The position numbers were made by a program, and so were the translations under genes. Positions 8,705-19,420 of a stretch of DNA of 64,000 nucleotides are shown piece after piece. The notes under the pieces were generated by a model. That model searched no databases, was not told where the DNA came from, and saw only the letters and a list, made by a program, of their open reading frames with translations. Position 1 is the stretch's first letter. Every line of letters starts with the position of its first letter. Where the stretch lies: positions 4,154,001-4,218,000 of the forward strand of contig NZ_AP022589.1 in assembly GCF_010731755.1 (NCBI RefSeq). Reading direction: 5' to 3'. The stretch comes from Mycolicibacter minnesotensis. GTDB taxonomy: Bacteria; Actinomycetota; Actinomycetes; Mycobacteriales; Mycobacteriaceae.

Positions 8705-10320
8705 CGGCCGCCGCGGTCGCAGTCCCAGCCGTCGGGCAGTAGCGGCACCCTGGGACCGTCGGCGAATTCCGCCCCTTCCAGGCGGGTGAGCCCGGTGACG
8801 CGGCTATGGGTGCCCTGCAGGCTTCCGGAGCGGCCCAGCTCGCCCGCTCCGCGTTCGGACACCGACGCCGGTTCCCAGTCCGGGGTCACTCCGACGGTCA
8901 GATCCATCACAGCGTCACTGTGCCCCGGTCTGGTTTGGCGTCGCCGGAGGCGGTTGGCCCGGCGGGTTTCCGCAGCCGCCGCGACCGAGCCGGCCTCGGG
9001 GGTGGGCGTCTTGCGCTTGGCGCTGTCCGCGGCGGAGGCATGGGCGCCGAGACCTGAGCCGTAGTCGATCCGGGGCCCGCCCCCGATCAGGTAGGGCAAC
9101 AGCGGCGGGCCGGCGGGTACGGTCGCCGGCGGCGCTGGAGCCGGAGGCGCCGGGGCCGCACCGGCCGGGGCGGCAGCGGGTGGCGGCGCCGGTGGCGGCG
9201 GTGCGGCCGCCACCGCCGAGCCGACCGCGACAGCCGGTACATCGGCGACGACCGCCGCAGTAACCGGCACGGCGCCGCCCGCGGGCACCGGCTGAGGCAT
9301 ACCGGCGAGGCCTGCGAGGCCGGACAGGCCACCGACAGGTGCCACTACGGCGCCCGCGGCGGCGGCCATCGCCGCCGGCTGGCTTACGGCCTGCAGTAGC
9401 TGGGCGATATGGGTGGGCCAGTCGAACAGCACCAATGCCGCGAAGTACTGCAGCGCCGGGATGATCTGGCTCGGGTCCTGGGTGATCATCAAGAAGTCCT
9501 GGTAGAGCTCCAGAGTTCGCGCGAGGTACCAGATCGGTTTGGTGGCATCGGCGTAGAACTCGTAACCGAGGCCGTTGAGCGCCTTAGCGGCTGGGTCCCA
9601 ATTGATCCCGAAGTTCCGCAGGAAATCCGCCACGGCGGTCGTCACGGCGTTGGTGATGGGATCGAGCCCAGGGCGTCCCGTTTCGATGCCAAGACTCTTC
9701 AGAATCGGTTCGAGGAAGTCGAGCAGCCCCTGCAGGGGATTCTCGGTGATCGGCTCCGGCGTCCATGGCGAGTCGGCCGACGCTGATCTCTGGATCGGGT
9801 CCGCCGGAATAGCAGTGGGGGTCGCTGCCATCGACGCCTCACATGCCGCCTGGTAGGTCGCCATGGTGGTGGCGGCCTGCATCCACATCCGGAAGTAGTC
9901 GGCTTCGTTGAGCGCGATCGGAATGGTGTTGATCCCGAAGAAGTTCGTTGCCACCAGCGTGCCGTGGGTGGCGTGGTTGGCAGCCAGCTCGGGCAGCGTC
10001 GGCATAGCCGCCAACGCGGCGGCATACGCCGCGGCCGCCTGTTCGTGCACCAGCGCCATCCGGGCGCTGTCGGCTGCGGCGCGGTGCAGCCACGCCAGAT
10101 ACGGCAGGTGCGCCGCCTGATACTGCTCGCCCGCGACGCCGCGCCACGCCCCGCTGCCCGACGCCAACACTGCCGTGAGATCCGCTGCGGCCTCCGCATA
10201 GGTTCCGCTCAACGACGTCCATGCACCCGCGGCGCCGAGCAGCGGCCCGGGGCCTGGGCCCGCACTGAGCAGCGCCGCATGCACCTCGGGCGCAGACGCC
10301 ATCCACACCGGGCCGAACAC
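8701..10320 (-). CDS. PPE family protein with Pro/Ala-rich C-terminus (PPE1/2/3-like)
   Basis: This 539-residue PPE protein has the N-terminal PPE domain over about residues 1-175. The namesake motif is degenerate (APE, residues 10-12), but the WxG motif (W59-G61) and the long signature ANHATHGTLVATNFFGIN followed by TIPIALNEADY are intact. After a second conserved block comes a low-complexity Ala/Pro/Val stretch and a basic tail. PPE proteins are normally exported by type VII (ESX) systems with a PE partner, yet no PE gene lies nearby. The start is GTG. A TAGAGT hexamer 8 bases upstream could be a -10 for a leaderless transcript, or the gene may be read through from the PPE gene 47 bp upstream. 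Confidence 0.93.
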   Translation of the reverse strand: MFGPVWMASAPEVHAALLSAGPGPGPLLGAAGAWTSLSGTYAEAAADLTAVLASGSGAWRGVAGEQYQAAHLPYLAWLHRAAADSARMALVHEQAAAAYAAALAAMPTLPELAANHATHGTLVATNFFGINTIPIALNEADYFRMWMQAATTMATYQAACEASMAATPTAIPADPIQRSASADSPWTPEPITENPLQGLLDFLEPILKSLGIETGRPGLDPITNAVTTAVADFLRNFGINWDPAAKALNGLGYEFYADATKPIWYLARTLELYQDFLMITQDPSQIIPALQYFAALVLFDWPTHIAQLLQAVSQPAAMAAAAGAVVAPVGGLSGLAGLAGMPQPVPAGGAVPVTAAVVADVPAVAVGSAVAAAPPPPAPPPAAAPAGAAPAPPAPAPPATVPAGPPLLPYLIGGGPRIDYGSGLGAHASAADSAKRKTPTPEAGSVAAAAETRRANRLRRRQTRPGHSDAVMDLTVGVTPDWEPASVSERGAGELGRSGSLQGTHSRVTGLTRLEGAEFADGPRVPLLPDGWDCDRGGR

Positions 10321-10367
10321 GAGGATTCACTCTAGCGAATCAGTTATTTCGGGTTGCCGAACTCTGC

Positions 10368-11945
10368 TTACTTCGTGTCGAGTCCGCTACCGGGCAGCAA
10401 CGGCAGCCGCGGTCCTTCGTCGAAGGCCCTACCGGAGGACACCATCAGCCCCACAGCCGGTCTGTCGACGCGAGCGCCGGTCCCGGCGAAACCGCCGGCT
10501 CGCTGCGACGACGCCGTCACATCGGCCTGCATCGGATCCTGCCATTGCGGTGTCACCTCGACAGTGAGGTCCATGACAGCGTTACCGGGCCGGCGCATCG
10601 CGGCGCGCCGCCGTCGACGGGCCCGCTGCTGTTCGTGCACCGCGGCTCCCGCCTCAGCGGCCGCCGCAGAACCCCGGGGCTCGGAGGACTTGCGGGATGC
10701 TCCGGCTCGCCCGGACATGCCGGAGCCGGCCCCGACACCGGGCGGCCCAATCAGATAAGGCGGGAAGAAGGGCGCGGCTCCCGGGGGCGGAGCCGGCGCC
10801 GGGGTGGACCCGCCAACCCCGGCTGCCGGCGGGGCCGGCGCGGCCGCCGCAGCCGGGGCAGCCGGGGCAGCTGTGGAGGGAATCGCCGGTGCCTGGGCTC
10901 CCGTCGACGGCGATCCAACGCCGGCGTAGGAATCAGGAGCGGTGCCCAACGGAAGCGGAGCGACAGGCTGCGAAACGCCGGCCAATCCGGCCAATCCGGC
11001 CAGACCTCCTGTCGCGCCCGCAGGGCCGACCAGCACACCGACCGCGGCCGCGAACAACTGCGGCGATTGGGCCAGCCATGAGCCGATCTCGGCGAGATGT
11101 GTCGGCCAGTCGAACTCTGCGAGCTGGACCAGGTACTGGAATGCCAGTGCGGGATTCTGCTGGAAATTCACGCCCAGCTGCTGAAAGTCCTCCAACAGTT
11201 CCAGTGACCTCACCAGCCAGAACATCGGCTGATTGGGATCGACGTACTCGTCATAGGGAATGCCGTTCATCATCGCGTGGGCCGGGTCCCAATTGATCTG
11301 CCCGTTGCTGGCGGTCTGCAGAATCTTGGCGATCAGCTGATCCAGCGGATCGTTGACGGTGGGGTCGGTGCCCTCGCCATCATCGGCGGGCTGCGCCTCG
11401 GCCTTGACGATCTGCGGCGCCGAGGTTGCCTGGGGCGCCGAGGCCACCGCCGCGCCGCTGACTGCCTGATAGGTCGCCATGGTCGTCGCGGCCTGCACCC
11501 ACATCCGTGCGTAGTCGGCCTCGTTGAGCGCCAGGGGAATGGTGTTGACGCCGAAGAAGTTCGTCGCCGCCAACATCCCGTGGGTGACGTGATTCGCGGC
11601 AAGCTCGGCCAACGTCGGCATGGCGGCCAGCGCGCTGAGGTAGGCCGCGGCGACCGCCTCCAACCGGGCCCCCGTCGTGGCGCTGTCCGTGGCGGTTTGA
11701 TTCAGCCAGGCCACGTAGGGCACGTGAGCGGTCATGTAGGACTCCGCGCTGGGCCCCTGCCACCCGCCGCCCTGGACGGCCTCCAGGGTCGTCATGAGCT
11801 CCTCGGCCGCGGCGGTGTACTGGGCGGCCAGCGCCGACCACGCGGCCGCAGCAGCCAGCAGCGGACCCGATCCCGCCCCGGCGCTCAGCAGGGCCGAGTG
11901 CACCTCCGGGGGCGATGCCATCCATGCCGGACTCGGGGCGGTCAC
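10368..11945 (-). CDS. PPE family protein (PPE1/2/3-like), first of a tandem pair
   Basis: This 525-residue PPE protein has an intact MASPPEVHSALLSAG motif (PPE at 12-14), a WxG motif (W62-G64) and the ANHVTHGMLAATNFFGVN signature. It is clearly paralogous to the downstream PPE gene. The C-terminus is Ala/Pro/Gly-rich and ends with a basic segment and a conserved VMDLTVEVTPQW stretch that is shared with its neighbour. The start is a GTG at 11945; an internal ATG at 11921 is possible. A Zur-like palindrome lies 21-39 bp upstream. Secretion through an ESX system is expected from the family, but the system and partner cannot be named from this window. Confidence 0.94.
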   Translation of the reverse strand: MTAPSPAWMASPPEVHSALLSAGAGSGPLLAAAAAWSALAAQYTAAAEELMTTLEAVQGGGWQGPSAESYMTAHVPYVAWLNQTATDSATTGARLEAVAAAYLSALAAMPTLAELAANHVTHGMLAATNFFGVNTIPLALNEADYARMWVQAATTMATYQAVSGAAVASAPQATSAPQIVKAEAQPADDGEGTDPTVNDPLDQLIAKILQTASNGQINWDPAHAMMNGIPYDEYVDPNQPMFWLVRSLELLEDFQQLGVNFQQNPALAFQYLVQLAEFDWPTHLAEIGSWLAQSPQLFAAAVGVLVGPAGATGGLAGLAGLAGVSQPVAPLPLGTAPDSYAGVGSPSTGAQAPAIPSTAAPAAPAAAAAPAPPAAGVGGSTPAPAPPPGAAPFFPPYLIGPPGVGAGSGMSGRAGASRKSSEPRGSAAAAEAGAAVHEQQRARRRRRAAMRRPGNAVMDLTVEVTPQWQDPMQADVTASSQRAGGFAGTGARVDRPAVGLMVSSGRAFDEGPRLPLLPGSGLDTK

Positions 11946-11965
11946 CGGCCACCACCCGAAGAGTT

Positions 11966-11984
11966 AATGAATATGGTTTTCATT
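11966..11984. promoter_or_regulatory. Zur-like operator upstream of the PPE pair
   Basis: An AT-rich imperfect palindrome, AATGAATATGGTTTTCATT, stands out in GC-rich DNA. Seven of nine base pairs are symmetric about position 11975, and one more flanking pair (T11965/A11985) extends it. It resembles actinobacterial Zur boxes of the TGAAAATnATTTTCA type. It sits just upstream of the PPE start, where a repressor would block the promoter. Zinc regulation is an inference by analogy with zinc-responsive ESX and PPE genes in mycobacteria. Confidence 0.55.
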
Positions 11985-12090
11985 ATCGACAGATTCAAGA
12001 CCGGGCACGGCGGCCAGCACCAGACGCGCAGCCTCCCTGTTGCCTGCGTCGCTGCTGTGAGGCTCTCACCCAGCTGGCACCATCATTCAC

Positions 12091-12571
12091 ATGCCGATTC
12101 CGCAGTTCATCGTCGAGCTCCGCGCCCACATCGGCCATGCCCCGCTGTGGCTGATCGGGGTCACCGCAGTAGTGCTCCGTGACGATGAAGTTACTGCTGG
12201 TGAAAAGGGCCGACAACGGCGTCTGGTCACCGGTGACCGGGATCGTGGACCCCGGCGAGGAGCCGGCGGACGCCGCCGTCCGCGAGGTCGCCGAAGAAAC
12301 CGGCGTCACCGCGGTACCCGAGCGGCTGGCCTGGGTCCACGTCACCGCTCCGGTGACGCACGTCAACGGCGACCGGGCGCAATACCTCGACCATGTCTTT
12401 GTGATGCGCTGGGTGGCCGGACAGCCCTATCCCGCCGACGACGAGAGCACGGCTGCGCGCTGGTGTGCCCGCAGTTCACTCCCCGCCATGCCGGAACGGA
12501 TGGTTGCCCGCATCGAAGCGGCGTTCGCTGCGGGCGAGTCAACCCGGTTCGAGTGGAGCCCGAGGCCCTAG
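12091..12571 (+). pseudogene. Nudix hydrolase interrupted by a +1 frameshift
   Basis: Two frames together encode a Nudix hydrolase. The first, from an ATG at 12091, gives MPIPQFIVELRAHIGH and continues to TAVVLRDDEV. The second continues as LLLVKRADNGVWSPVTGIVD with a complete Nudix box, GIVDPGEEPADAAV then REVAEETGV. Removing the A at 12193 joins them without loss. Nudix enzymes hydrolyse nucleoside diphosphate derivatives. An ATG at 12185 could still start a shortened protein that keeps the Nudix box but lacks the first beta strands. The break may be a true mutation or a sequence error. The stop overlaps that of convergent ctaB. Confidence 0.75.
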
Positions 12572-13491
12572 AACAGCGTGGGCAGGCCGATGGCCGAGTC
12601 CACCGCCAGCGCACAGAAGACCAGCGCCAGGTAGTTGTTGGACTGCAGGAACAGCCGCAGGGGCTTGATCGGCTCACCACGTCGCACCCCTGCGTAGAGC
12701 TGGTGAGCCATGGCCAGGAACCAGGCACCGGCCACGACCGCGACCGCCGCGTACAGCCACCCCGCAGCAGGAACCAGCGCCAAGGTCGCCAACACCGTCG
12801 CCCAGGTGTAGACCACGATTCGGTGGGTGACCACGTGCTCGCTGGCGACCACCGGCAGCATGGGCACCCCCGCCGCCGCGTAGTCCTCCTTGTAGCGCAT
12901 CGCCAGCGCCCAGGTATGCGGCGGCGTCCAGAAGAAGATCACCAGGAACATCACCAGCGCGGGCCAGCCGATGGTGCCGGTGACCGCCGACCAACCGATC
13001 ACTACCGGCATGCAGCCGGCCGCTCCGCCCCAGACCACGTTCTGTGAGGTGCGCCGCTTGAGCATCATCGTGTAGACCAGCACGTAGAACGCGATGGTGG
13101 CCATGGCCAGCAGACCCGACATCAAGTTCGTGGTACGCCACAGCCACACGAAAGAGCCCGCACCCAGCCCCAGGCTGAACACCAGAGCGTTGCGGGTCGG
13201 CACCGCGTCACGCGCCAGCGGCCGGAGCGCAGTGCGCTTCATCACCTTGTCGATGTCGGCGTCGACGACGCAGTTCAGCGCATTGGCACTGGCGGCGGCC
13301 AGCATCCCGCCGATCAGCGTGTTGAAGATCAGCAGCGGATTCACCGTGCCACGGTCCGCGAGCAGCATCGCGGGAATGGTCGTCACCAGGAGCAACTCGA
13401 TGATCCGCGGCTTGGTCAGCGACAGATACGCCAACAACGTGCTGCGTATTGCGCGTATTCGGCGCGGCTGTGCGCGCTCGCGAATACTCAC
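12568..13491 (-). CDS. ctaB: CtaB, protoheme IX farnesyltransferase (heme O synthase)
   Basis: This 307-residue UbiA-family membrane prenyltransferase adds a farnesyl group to heme B to make heme O, the substrate of CtaA. The Asp-rich catalytic motif is visible as [20 protein letters not shown] near residues 78-97, with about eight to nine hydrophobic helices after it. [18 protein letters not shown] marks the first helix. The start is GTG at 13491. It diverges from tkt across about 210 bp, as in M. tuberculosis apart from the PE_PGRS genes found there. Confidence 0.95.
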   Translation of the reverse strand: MSIRERAQPRRIRAIRSTLLAYLSLTKPRIIELLLVTTIPAMLLADRGTVNPLLIFNTLIGGMLAAASANALNCVVDADIDKVMKRTALRPLARDAVPTRNALVFSLGLGAGSFVWLWRTTNLMSGLLAMATIAFYVLVYTMMLKRRTSQNVVWGGAAGCMPVVIGWSAVTGTIGWPALVMFLVIFFWTPPHTWALAMRYKEDYAAAGVPMLPVVASEHVVTHRIVVYTWATVLATLALVPAAGWLYAAVAVVAGAWFLAMAHQLYAGVRRGEPIKPLRLFLQSNNYLALVFCALAVDSAIGLPTLF

Positions 13492-13700
13492 GTGATGACT
13501 CCTAGGATGGCAGCTGCGACGCCAGCTTCTACTACCGACGATGGTAGACCGCCTCGCCAGGCCGTCCGAATCGCAGGGTCACTTCACTCCGGAAACCACA
13601 CGGCGACCGCACCTGCAACACTGCGCTCGCCCGCACTAGGGTGAGAGAAGCAACTCGGCCTGTTGTGCAGACCTATCCCGAAGATGAGGACCCGAAGTTC

Positions 13701-15800
13701 GTGACCACTGCTGCAGAGATCTCCGCTCTTACCGCCGCGCACCACCCCGCTGATTGGGCCGAGATCGACTCCGTCGCGGTCGACACCGCCCGGGTGCTGG
13801 CCGCTGACGCAGTGCAGAAGGTGGGCAATGGCCACCCGGGCACCGCGATGAGCCTCGCGCCGCTGGCCTACACGCTGTTCCAGCGGGTTATGCGCCACGA
13901 TCCCTCCGACACCGATTGGCTGGGCCGTGACCGGTTCGTGTTGTCCTGTGGGCACTCCAGCCTGACCCTCTACATCCAGCTCTACCTGGGGGGTTTCGGG
14001 CTCGAACTGGCCGACATCGAGGCCCTGCGCACCTGGGGCTCCAAAACCCCGGGCCACCCGGAGTTCCGCCACACCAAGGCCGTGGAGATCACCACCGGCC
14101 CGCTCGGCCAGGGGCTGGCTTCGGCGGTCGGCATGGCGATGGCCGCGCGCTACGAACGCGGACTGTTCGACCCCGATGCCGCCCCCGGGACGAGTCCGTT
14201 CGACCACTTCATCTACGTGATCGCCTCGGACGGCGACGTGCAGGAGGGCGTGACCAGCGAGGCGTCCTCGCTGGCCGGCGTTCAACAGCTGGGCAACCTC
14301 ATCGTGTTCTACGACCACAACAAGATCTCTATCGAGGACGACACCGCGATCGCGTTCAGCGAGGACACCGCGGCTCGCTACCGGGCGTACGGCTGGCACG
14401 TCCAGGAGGTCGAGGGCGGCGAGAACGTGGCCGGCATCGAAGAGGCGATCGCGGCGGCGAAGGCCGTCACCGACAAGCCGTCCTTCATCTCGCTGCGCAC
14501 GATCATCGGTTATCCGTCCCCGGGCAAGATGAACACCGGGGCCATCCACGGCTCCGCGCTGGGTGCCGACGAGGTGGCAGCCACCAAGTCCGCACTCGGT
14601 TTCGACCCGGAGAAGGCGTTCGACGTTCGTGACGACGTGATCACCCACACCCGTGGGCTGGTGACGCGAGGCCAACAGGCCCACGCCGAGTGGCAAGAGC
14701 AGTTCGAATCGTGGGCAGCCCGGGAGCCGCAGCGCAAGGCGCTGCTGGACCGGTTGCTCGCCGGTGAGCTGCCGCAGGGCTGGGACGCCGAGCTGCCGTA
14801 CTGGGAACCCGGTTCCAAGGCGGTCGCAACCCGCGCGGCATCCGGCAAGGTACTCAACGCCGTGGGTGCGAAGCTTCCCGAGTTGTGGGGCGGCTCAGCC
14901 GATCTGGCCGGCAGCAACAACACCACGATGGACGGCGTGAAGTCGTTCGGCCCGACCTCGATCTCCACCGGCGAGTACTCGGCCGACCCGTACGGTCGTA
15001 CCCTGCACTTCGGGATCCGTGAACACGCGATGGGTTCGATCCTGTCCGGCATCGTGCTGCACGGACCTACCCGCGCCTACGGCGGCACATTCCTGCAGTT
15101 CTCCGACTACATGCGGCCCGCGGTGCGCCTGGCGGCGCTGATGGACATCGATCCGATCTACGTGTGGACACACGACTCGATCGGGCTCGGCGAAGACGGC
15201 CCCACCCACCAGCCGATCGAGCACCTGGCGGCACTGCGGGCCATTCCCCGGCTGTCAGTGGTGCGACCGGCCGACGCCAACGAGACTGCCTACGCCTGGC
15301 GTACCGTGCTGGCCCGCGGCGCGGACAGCGGGCCGGTCGGGCTGATCCTCACCCGCCAGAATGTGCCCATCCTGGAGGGCACCGACGCCGAGGGTGTCGC
15401 GCGCGGAGGGTACGTGCTGGGGGGCCTCGATGCCGCCGGCGCCGAGCAGCCCGACGTCGTGTTGATTGCCACCGGATCCGAGGTCCAGCTCGCGGTAGAA
15501 GCGCAGAAGCTCTTGGCAGCCCAGGACATCAACGCCCGGGTGGTGTCGATGACGTGTCTGGAGTGGTTCGAATCGCAGCCGGTCGAATACCGCGACGCGG
15601 TGCTGCCGCCCTCGGTGTCGGCGCGGGTTGCCGTAGAAGCCGGTATCGCACAGTGCTGGCACAAGATCGTCGGCGACACCGGCGAGATCGTGTCGATCGA
15701 GCGCTACGGCGAATCTGCCGACTACCAGACGCTGTTCCGTGAGTTCGGCCTGACCGCTGAAGCCGTCGTCGCCGCGGCGATCAGAACTCTGGACAACTGA
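13701..15800 (+). CDS. tkt: Transketolase
   Basis: This thiamine-diphosphate enzyme exchanges two-carbon units in the non-oxidative pentose phosphate pathway. The protein has 699 residues from a GTG at 13701, where [11 protein letters not shown] matches mycobacterial Tkt; the frame is open upstream. Motifs include [16 protein letters not shown], the ThDP-binding [17 protein letters not shown] block with a downstream Asn, and the central [19 protein letters not shown]. It is the first gene of the run tkt-tal-zwf2-opcA-pgl, which makes the whole pentose phosphate pathway except 6-phosphogluconate dehydrogenase and the isomerase/epimerase. Confidence 0.97.
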   Translation: MTTAAEISALTAAHHPADWAEIDSVAVDTARVLAADAVQKVGNGHPGTAMSLAPLAYTLFQRVMRHDPSDTDWLGRDRFVLSCGHSSLTLYIQLYLGGFGLELADIEALRTWGSKTPGHPEFRHTKAVEITTGPLGQGLASAVGMAMAARYERGLFDPDAAPGTSPFDHFIYVIASDGDVQEGVTSEASSLAGVQQLGNLIVFYDHNKISIEDDTAIAFSEDTAARYRAYGWHVQEVEGGENVAGIEEAIAAAKAVTDKPSFISLRTIIGYPSPGKMNTGAIHGSALGADEVAATKSALGFDPEKAFDVRDDVITHTRGLVTRGQQAHAEWQEQFESWAAREPQRKALLDRLLAGELPQGWDAELPYWEPGSKAVATRAASGKVLNAVGAKLPELWGGSADLAGSNNTTMDGVKSFGPTSISTGEYSADPYGRTLHFGIREHAMGSILSGIVLHGPTRAYGGTFLQFSDYMRPAVRLAALMDIDPIYVWTHDSIGLGEDGPTHQPIEHLAALRAIPRLSVVRPADANETAYAWRTVLARGADSGPVGLILTRQNVPILEGTDAEGVARGGYVLGGLDAAGAEQPDVVLIATGSEVQLAVEAQKLLAAQDINARVVSMTCLEWFESQPVEYRDAVLPPSVSARVAVEAGIAQCWHKIVGDTGEIVSIERYGESADYQTLFREFGLTAEAVVAAAIRTLDN

Positions 15801-15834
15801 CATCGATCGACTGGTCGATCAGAAGGAGCGCAAC

Positions 15835-16947
15835 ATGACTCAGAATCCCCAGCTTGCCGCTCTGGCTGCCGCGGGCGTATCGGTGTGGCTCGATGATCTG
15901 TCGCGTGATCGGCTGACATCGGGCAACCTCGCCGACCTCGTCGCCACCCGCAGCGTAGTCGGGGTGACCACCAACCCGACCATCTTCCAGAAGGCCCTGG
16001 AGAAGGGGCACGCCTACGACCAGCAGCTGTCAGAGCTGGCCGCTCGCGGCGCCGACGTGGACGCGGTGATTCGCACCGTCACGACCGACGACGTACGCAA
16101 CGCGTGCGACGTGTTGTCCGCCGCGTGGGAAGCCTCCGACGGCGTGGACGGACGGGTCTCCATCGAAGTCGATCCGCGCCTTGCCCATGACACCGACAAG
16201 ACCGTCGCCCAGGCCATTGAGCTGTGGAAGATAGTCGAGCGGCCCAACCTGTTCATCAAGATTCCGGCCACCAAGGCGGGACTGCCGGCCATCAGCGCGG
16301 TTCTGGCCGAGGGGATTTCGGTCAACGTCACGCTGATCTTCTCCGTGGAACGGCACCGCGAGGTGATGGACGCCTACCTGACCGGTCTTCAGGCCGCCAG
16401 GACCGCCGGCCACGACCTGTCCAAGATCCACTCGGTGGCCTCATTCTTCGTCTCCCGGGTGGACACCGAGATCGACGCCCGGCTGGAGAAGATCGGCTCG
16501 GCCGAAGCGCTGGCGCTGCGCGGCAAGGCCGGCCTCGCCAACGCCCGGTTGGCCTACGCCGCCTACGAGGAGGTCTTCACCGGCGAAGACTTCGCCGCGT
16601 TGGCGGCACACGGTGCGCGTGTCCAGCGGCCACTGTGGGCGTCCACCGGGGTCAAGAACCCGGACTACCCCGACACCCTCTACGTCACCGAACTGGTTGC
16701 GCCGCATACCGTCAACACCATGCCGGAACCGACATTGGACGCGGTGGCCGACCACGGTGAGATCACGGGCGACACCATCGCCGGAACCGCCACGGCATCG
16801 GAGCAGGTCTTCGAACAACTCGAGGCGGTGGGCATCGATCTGACCGACGTCTTCGTGGTGTTGGAGTCCGAAGGCGTCGAGAAGTTCGAGGCGTCCTGGG
16901 GCGAGCTGTTGGACGCCACCGCGGCCCAGCTTGAAGGGGCCAAGTGA
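15835..16947 (+). CDS. tal: Transaldolase
   Basis: This transfers a dihydroxyacetone unit between sedoheptulose 7-phosphate and glyceraldehyde 3-phosphate. The 370-residue length fits the mycobacterial/cyanobacterial-type transaldolase. WLDDLSRDR and [12 protein letters not shown] mark the N-terminus, and [16 protein letters not shown] carries the expected Schiff-base lysine. A clear ribosome-binding site, GAAGGAG, precedes the ATG. It sits 34 bp after tkt and ends 4 bp before the zwf2 start, so it is co-transcribed with both. Confidence 0.97.
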   Translation: MTQNPQLAALAAAGVSVWLDDLSRDRLTSGNLADLVATRSVVGVTTNPTIFQKALEKGHAYDQQLSELAARGADVDAVIRTVTTDDVRNACDVLSAAWEASDGVDGRVSIEVDPRLAHDTDKTVAQAIELWKIVERPNLFIKIPATKAGLPAISAVLAEGISVNVTLIFSVERHREVMDAYLTGLQAARTAGHDLSKIHSVASFFVSRVDTEIDARLEKIGSAEALALRGKAGLANARLAYAAYEEVFTGEDFAALAAHGARVQRPLWASTGVKNPDYPDTLYVTELVAPHTVNTMPEPTLDAVADHGEITGDTIAGTATASEQVFEQLEAVGIDLTDVFVVLESEGVEKFEASWGELLDATAAQLEGAK

Positions 16948-16951
16948 TCTG

Positions 16952-18508
16952 ATGGCCGGCGCCGGGGCAGCGCGTAACGCCGCAGCGGAATGGCAGAATC
17001 CGTTGCGCGACAAGCGGGACAAACGCCTGCCCCGCATCGCCGGACCCTGCGGCGTGGTGATCTTCGGGGTCACCGGAGATCTGGCCAGGCGCAAGCTGAT
17101 GCCGGCGATCTATGACCTGGCAAACCGTGGCCTGCTACCGCCCACTTTCGCCCTGGTCGGCTTTGCCCGTCGGGACTGGGCCGACGAGGATTTTGCCGAC
17201 GTGGTCTACCAGGCCGTCAAGGAACATGCCCGGACCCCGTTTCGCCAGGTGGTGTGGGACCGGCTGGCGGCCGGATTCCGTTTCGTGACAGGCACCTTCG
17301 ACGACGACGAGGCCTTCGCCCGGCTGGCCAAGACCCTGGAGGATCTCGACACCGAACGCGGCACCGGCGGCAATCATGCCTTCTACCTGTCGATCCCGCC
17401 CGGGGCCTTCCCGGTGGTCTGCGAGAAGCTGCACTCCACGGGGCTGGCCCGGCCACGGGACGGCCGTTGGAGCCGAGTGGTGATCGAGAAGCCGTTCGGC
17501 CATGACCTGGCCAGCGCCCATGACCTCAATGCCGTGGTCAACAGCGTGTTTCCCGAGGAGTCGGTGTTCCGGATCGACCACTACCTGGGCAAGGAGACGG
17601 TCCAGAACATCCTGGCGCTGCGCTTCGCCAATCAGCTGTTCGATCCGATCTGGAACGCCCACTACGTCGACCACGTCCAGATCACCATGGCCGAAGACAT
17701 CGGCCTGGGCGGGCGAGCCGGCTACTACGACGGCATCGGCGCGGCCCGGGATGTTATCCAGAACCACCTGCTGCAGCTGCTGGCGCTCACTGCCATGGAG
17801 GAGCCGGTGAGCTTCTCCCCCGCCGAGTTGCAGGCCGAAAAGATCAAGGTGCTCTCGGCCACCCGACTGGCCCAGCCGTTGGATGAGACCACCTCACGCG
17901 GCCAGTACGCCGCTGGCTGGCAAGGCGGCGAGCACGTGGTCGGTCTGCTCGACGAGGACGGGTTCGCCCACGATTCTCGAACCGAGACGTTTGCGGCGAT
18001 CACCTTGGAGGTCGACACTCGGCGCTGGGCGGGCGTGCCGTTCTACCTGCGCACCGGCAAGCGACTGGGGCGGCGGGTGACCGAGATCGCGCTGGTGTTC
18101 AAGCGCGCGCCGCACCTGCCGTTCGACGACACCATGACCGACGAACTGGGCAAGAACGCACTCGTGATCCGGGTCCAGCCCGACGAGGGAATCACGCTGC
18201 GGTTCGGGTCCAAGGTGCCCGGTCACCTGATGGAGGTCCGCGACGTCAATATGGACTTCTCCTACGGATCGGCGTTCTCCGAGGATTCGCCGGAGGCCTA
18301 CGAACGCTTGATCCTGGATGTGCTGCTGGGTGAGCCCTCACTGTTCCCGGTCAACGCCGAGGTCGAACTGTCTTGGGAGATACTCGATCCGGTGCTGGAG
18401 AACTGGGCCGAGCACGACCGGCCCGAGCCGTATGTGGCCGGGAGCTGGGGTCCGCAGTCATCGTTTGACATGCTCACGCGATCTGGTCGGGAATGGCGGC
18501 GGCCCTAG
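16952..18508 (+). CDS. zwf2: Glucose-6-phosphate 1-dehydrogenase
   Basis: This catalyses the first oxidative step of the pentose phosphate pathway, making NADPH and 6-phosphogluconolactone. The 518-residue length fits Zwf2 of M. tuberculosis. GVTGDLARRKLMPAIYDLA is the nucleotide-binding segment, and RIDHYLGKETVQN contains the catalytic histidine and the lysine of the active-site signature. The ATG at 16952 was chosen because an in-frame TTG at 16931 would lie inside tal. opcA begins at the base after its stop codon, and the two proteins are known to work together. Confidence 0.96.
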   Translation: MAGAGAARNAAAEWQNPLRDKRDKRLPRIAGPCGVVIFGVTGDLARRKLMPAIYDLANRGLLPPTFALVGFARRDWADEDFADVVYQAVKEHARTPFRQVVWDRLAAGFRFVTGTFDDDEAFARLAKTLEDLDTERGTGGNHAFYLSIPPGAFPVVCEKLHSTGLARPRDGRWSRVVIEKPFGHDLASAHDLNAVVNSVFPEESVFRIDHYLGKETVQNILALRFANQLFDPIWNAHYVDHVQITMAEDIGLGGRAGYYDGIGAARDVIQNHLLQLLALTAMEEPVSFSPAELQAEKIKVLSATRLAQPLDETTSRGQYAAGWQGGEHVVGLLDEDGFAHDSRTETFAAITLEVDTRRWAGVPFYLRTGKRLGRRVTEIALVFKRAPHLPFDDTMTDELGKNALVIRVQPDEGITLRFGSKVPGHLMEVRDVNMDFSYGSAFSEDSPEAYERLILDVLLGEPSLFPVNAEVELSWEILDPVLENWAEHDRPEPYVAGSWGPQSSFDMLTRSGREWRRP

Positions 18509-19420
18509 ATGATCATCGACCTCCCGGACACCACCACCACTGCGATCAACAAGAAACTGAATGCGGTGCGCGAGCAGGTCGGCGCGGCGACCACGGGCCG
18601 GGTCTTGACCCTGATCGTCGCCATCGGCAATGACGCACTGCTCGACGAGTCACTCGGCGCGGCCAACATTGCCAGCCAAGAACACCCAAGCCGGGTGATC
18701 GTGGTGGTCACCGGAGGCCCTGATGCGCAACAGCCCCGATTGGACGCCGAGCTGAGGATATTCGGTGACGCCGGTGCCAGCGAGGTGCTGGTATTGCGGC
18801 TGCACGGCCCGCTGGCCGAACACGCCGACGCCGTCGTGGTGCCCTTCCTGCTTCCCGATATCCCGGTGGTCGCGTGGTGGCCCGATGTCGCGCCGAAGGC
18901 ACCGGCCACGGACCCGCTCGGAGCATTGGCGCTGCGGCGGATCACCGACGCCACCAACGCCCCCGATCCTCGGGCAGCGATCACGAGCCGCCGAGACGGC
19001 TACACCGCCGGCGACACCGACCTGTCGTGGAGCCGGGTCACCTACTGGCGGGCGTTGCTCGCCTCCGCACTGGATCAGCCCCCGTTCGAGCCCATCCGCT
19101 CGGCGGTGGTGTCCGGGCTGGCGACCGAGCCGGCCCTGGACATGCTGGCGGGCTGGCTGGCCAGTCGCATCGACGGTCCGGTGCGACGCACGGTCGGCGA
19201 CCTCAAGATCGAGCTGATCCGCGACAGTGAGACCGTGTCGTTGAGCCGGCCACAAGACGGGGTTACCGCCACCTTGCGCCGCACCGGAAAACCCGACGCG
19301 CTGGTCCCGCTGCCCCGCCGGGTCACCGCGGAGTGCCTGGCCGAAGATCTGCGCAGACTCGATGCCGACGTCATCTATGGCGCCGCGCTGGCCGGCCTCG
19401 AAGAAGTGGAGTACCTGTGA
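18509..19420 (+). CDS. opcA: OpcA, glucose-6-phosphate dehydrogenase assembly/activator protein
   Basis: This 303-residue protein belongs to the OxPP-cycle protein family that promotes assembly or activity of glucose-6-phosphate dehydrogenase. [17 protein letters not shown] at the start, [11 protein letters not shown] in the middle and [20 protein letters not shown] are typical. The ATG at 18509 directly abuts the zwf2 stop, and its own stop overlaps the next start (GTGA). It has no known enzymatic activity of its own. Confidence 0.95.
   Translation: MIIDLPDTTTTAINKKLNAVREQVGAATTGRVLTLIVAIGNDALLDESLGAANIASQEHPSRVIVVVTGGPDAQQPRLDAELRIFGDAGASEVLVLRLHGPLAEHADAVVVPFLLPDIPVVAWWPDVAPKAPATDPLGALALRRITDATNAPDPRAAITSRRDGYTAGDTDLSWSRVTYWRALLASALDQPPFEPIRSAVVSGLATEPALDMLAGWLASRIDGPVRRTVGDLKIELIRDSETVSLSRPQDGVTATLRRTGKPDALVPLPRRVTAECLAEDLRRLDADVIYGAALAGLEEVEYL

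Noticed and set aside
12194..13047. Continuation of the first Nudix frame into a 318-codon protein
   Set aside because: Beyond the frameshift the frame is Arg/Gly-rich and lies antisense to ctaB; the Nudix box is in the other frame.
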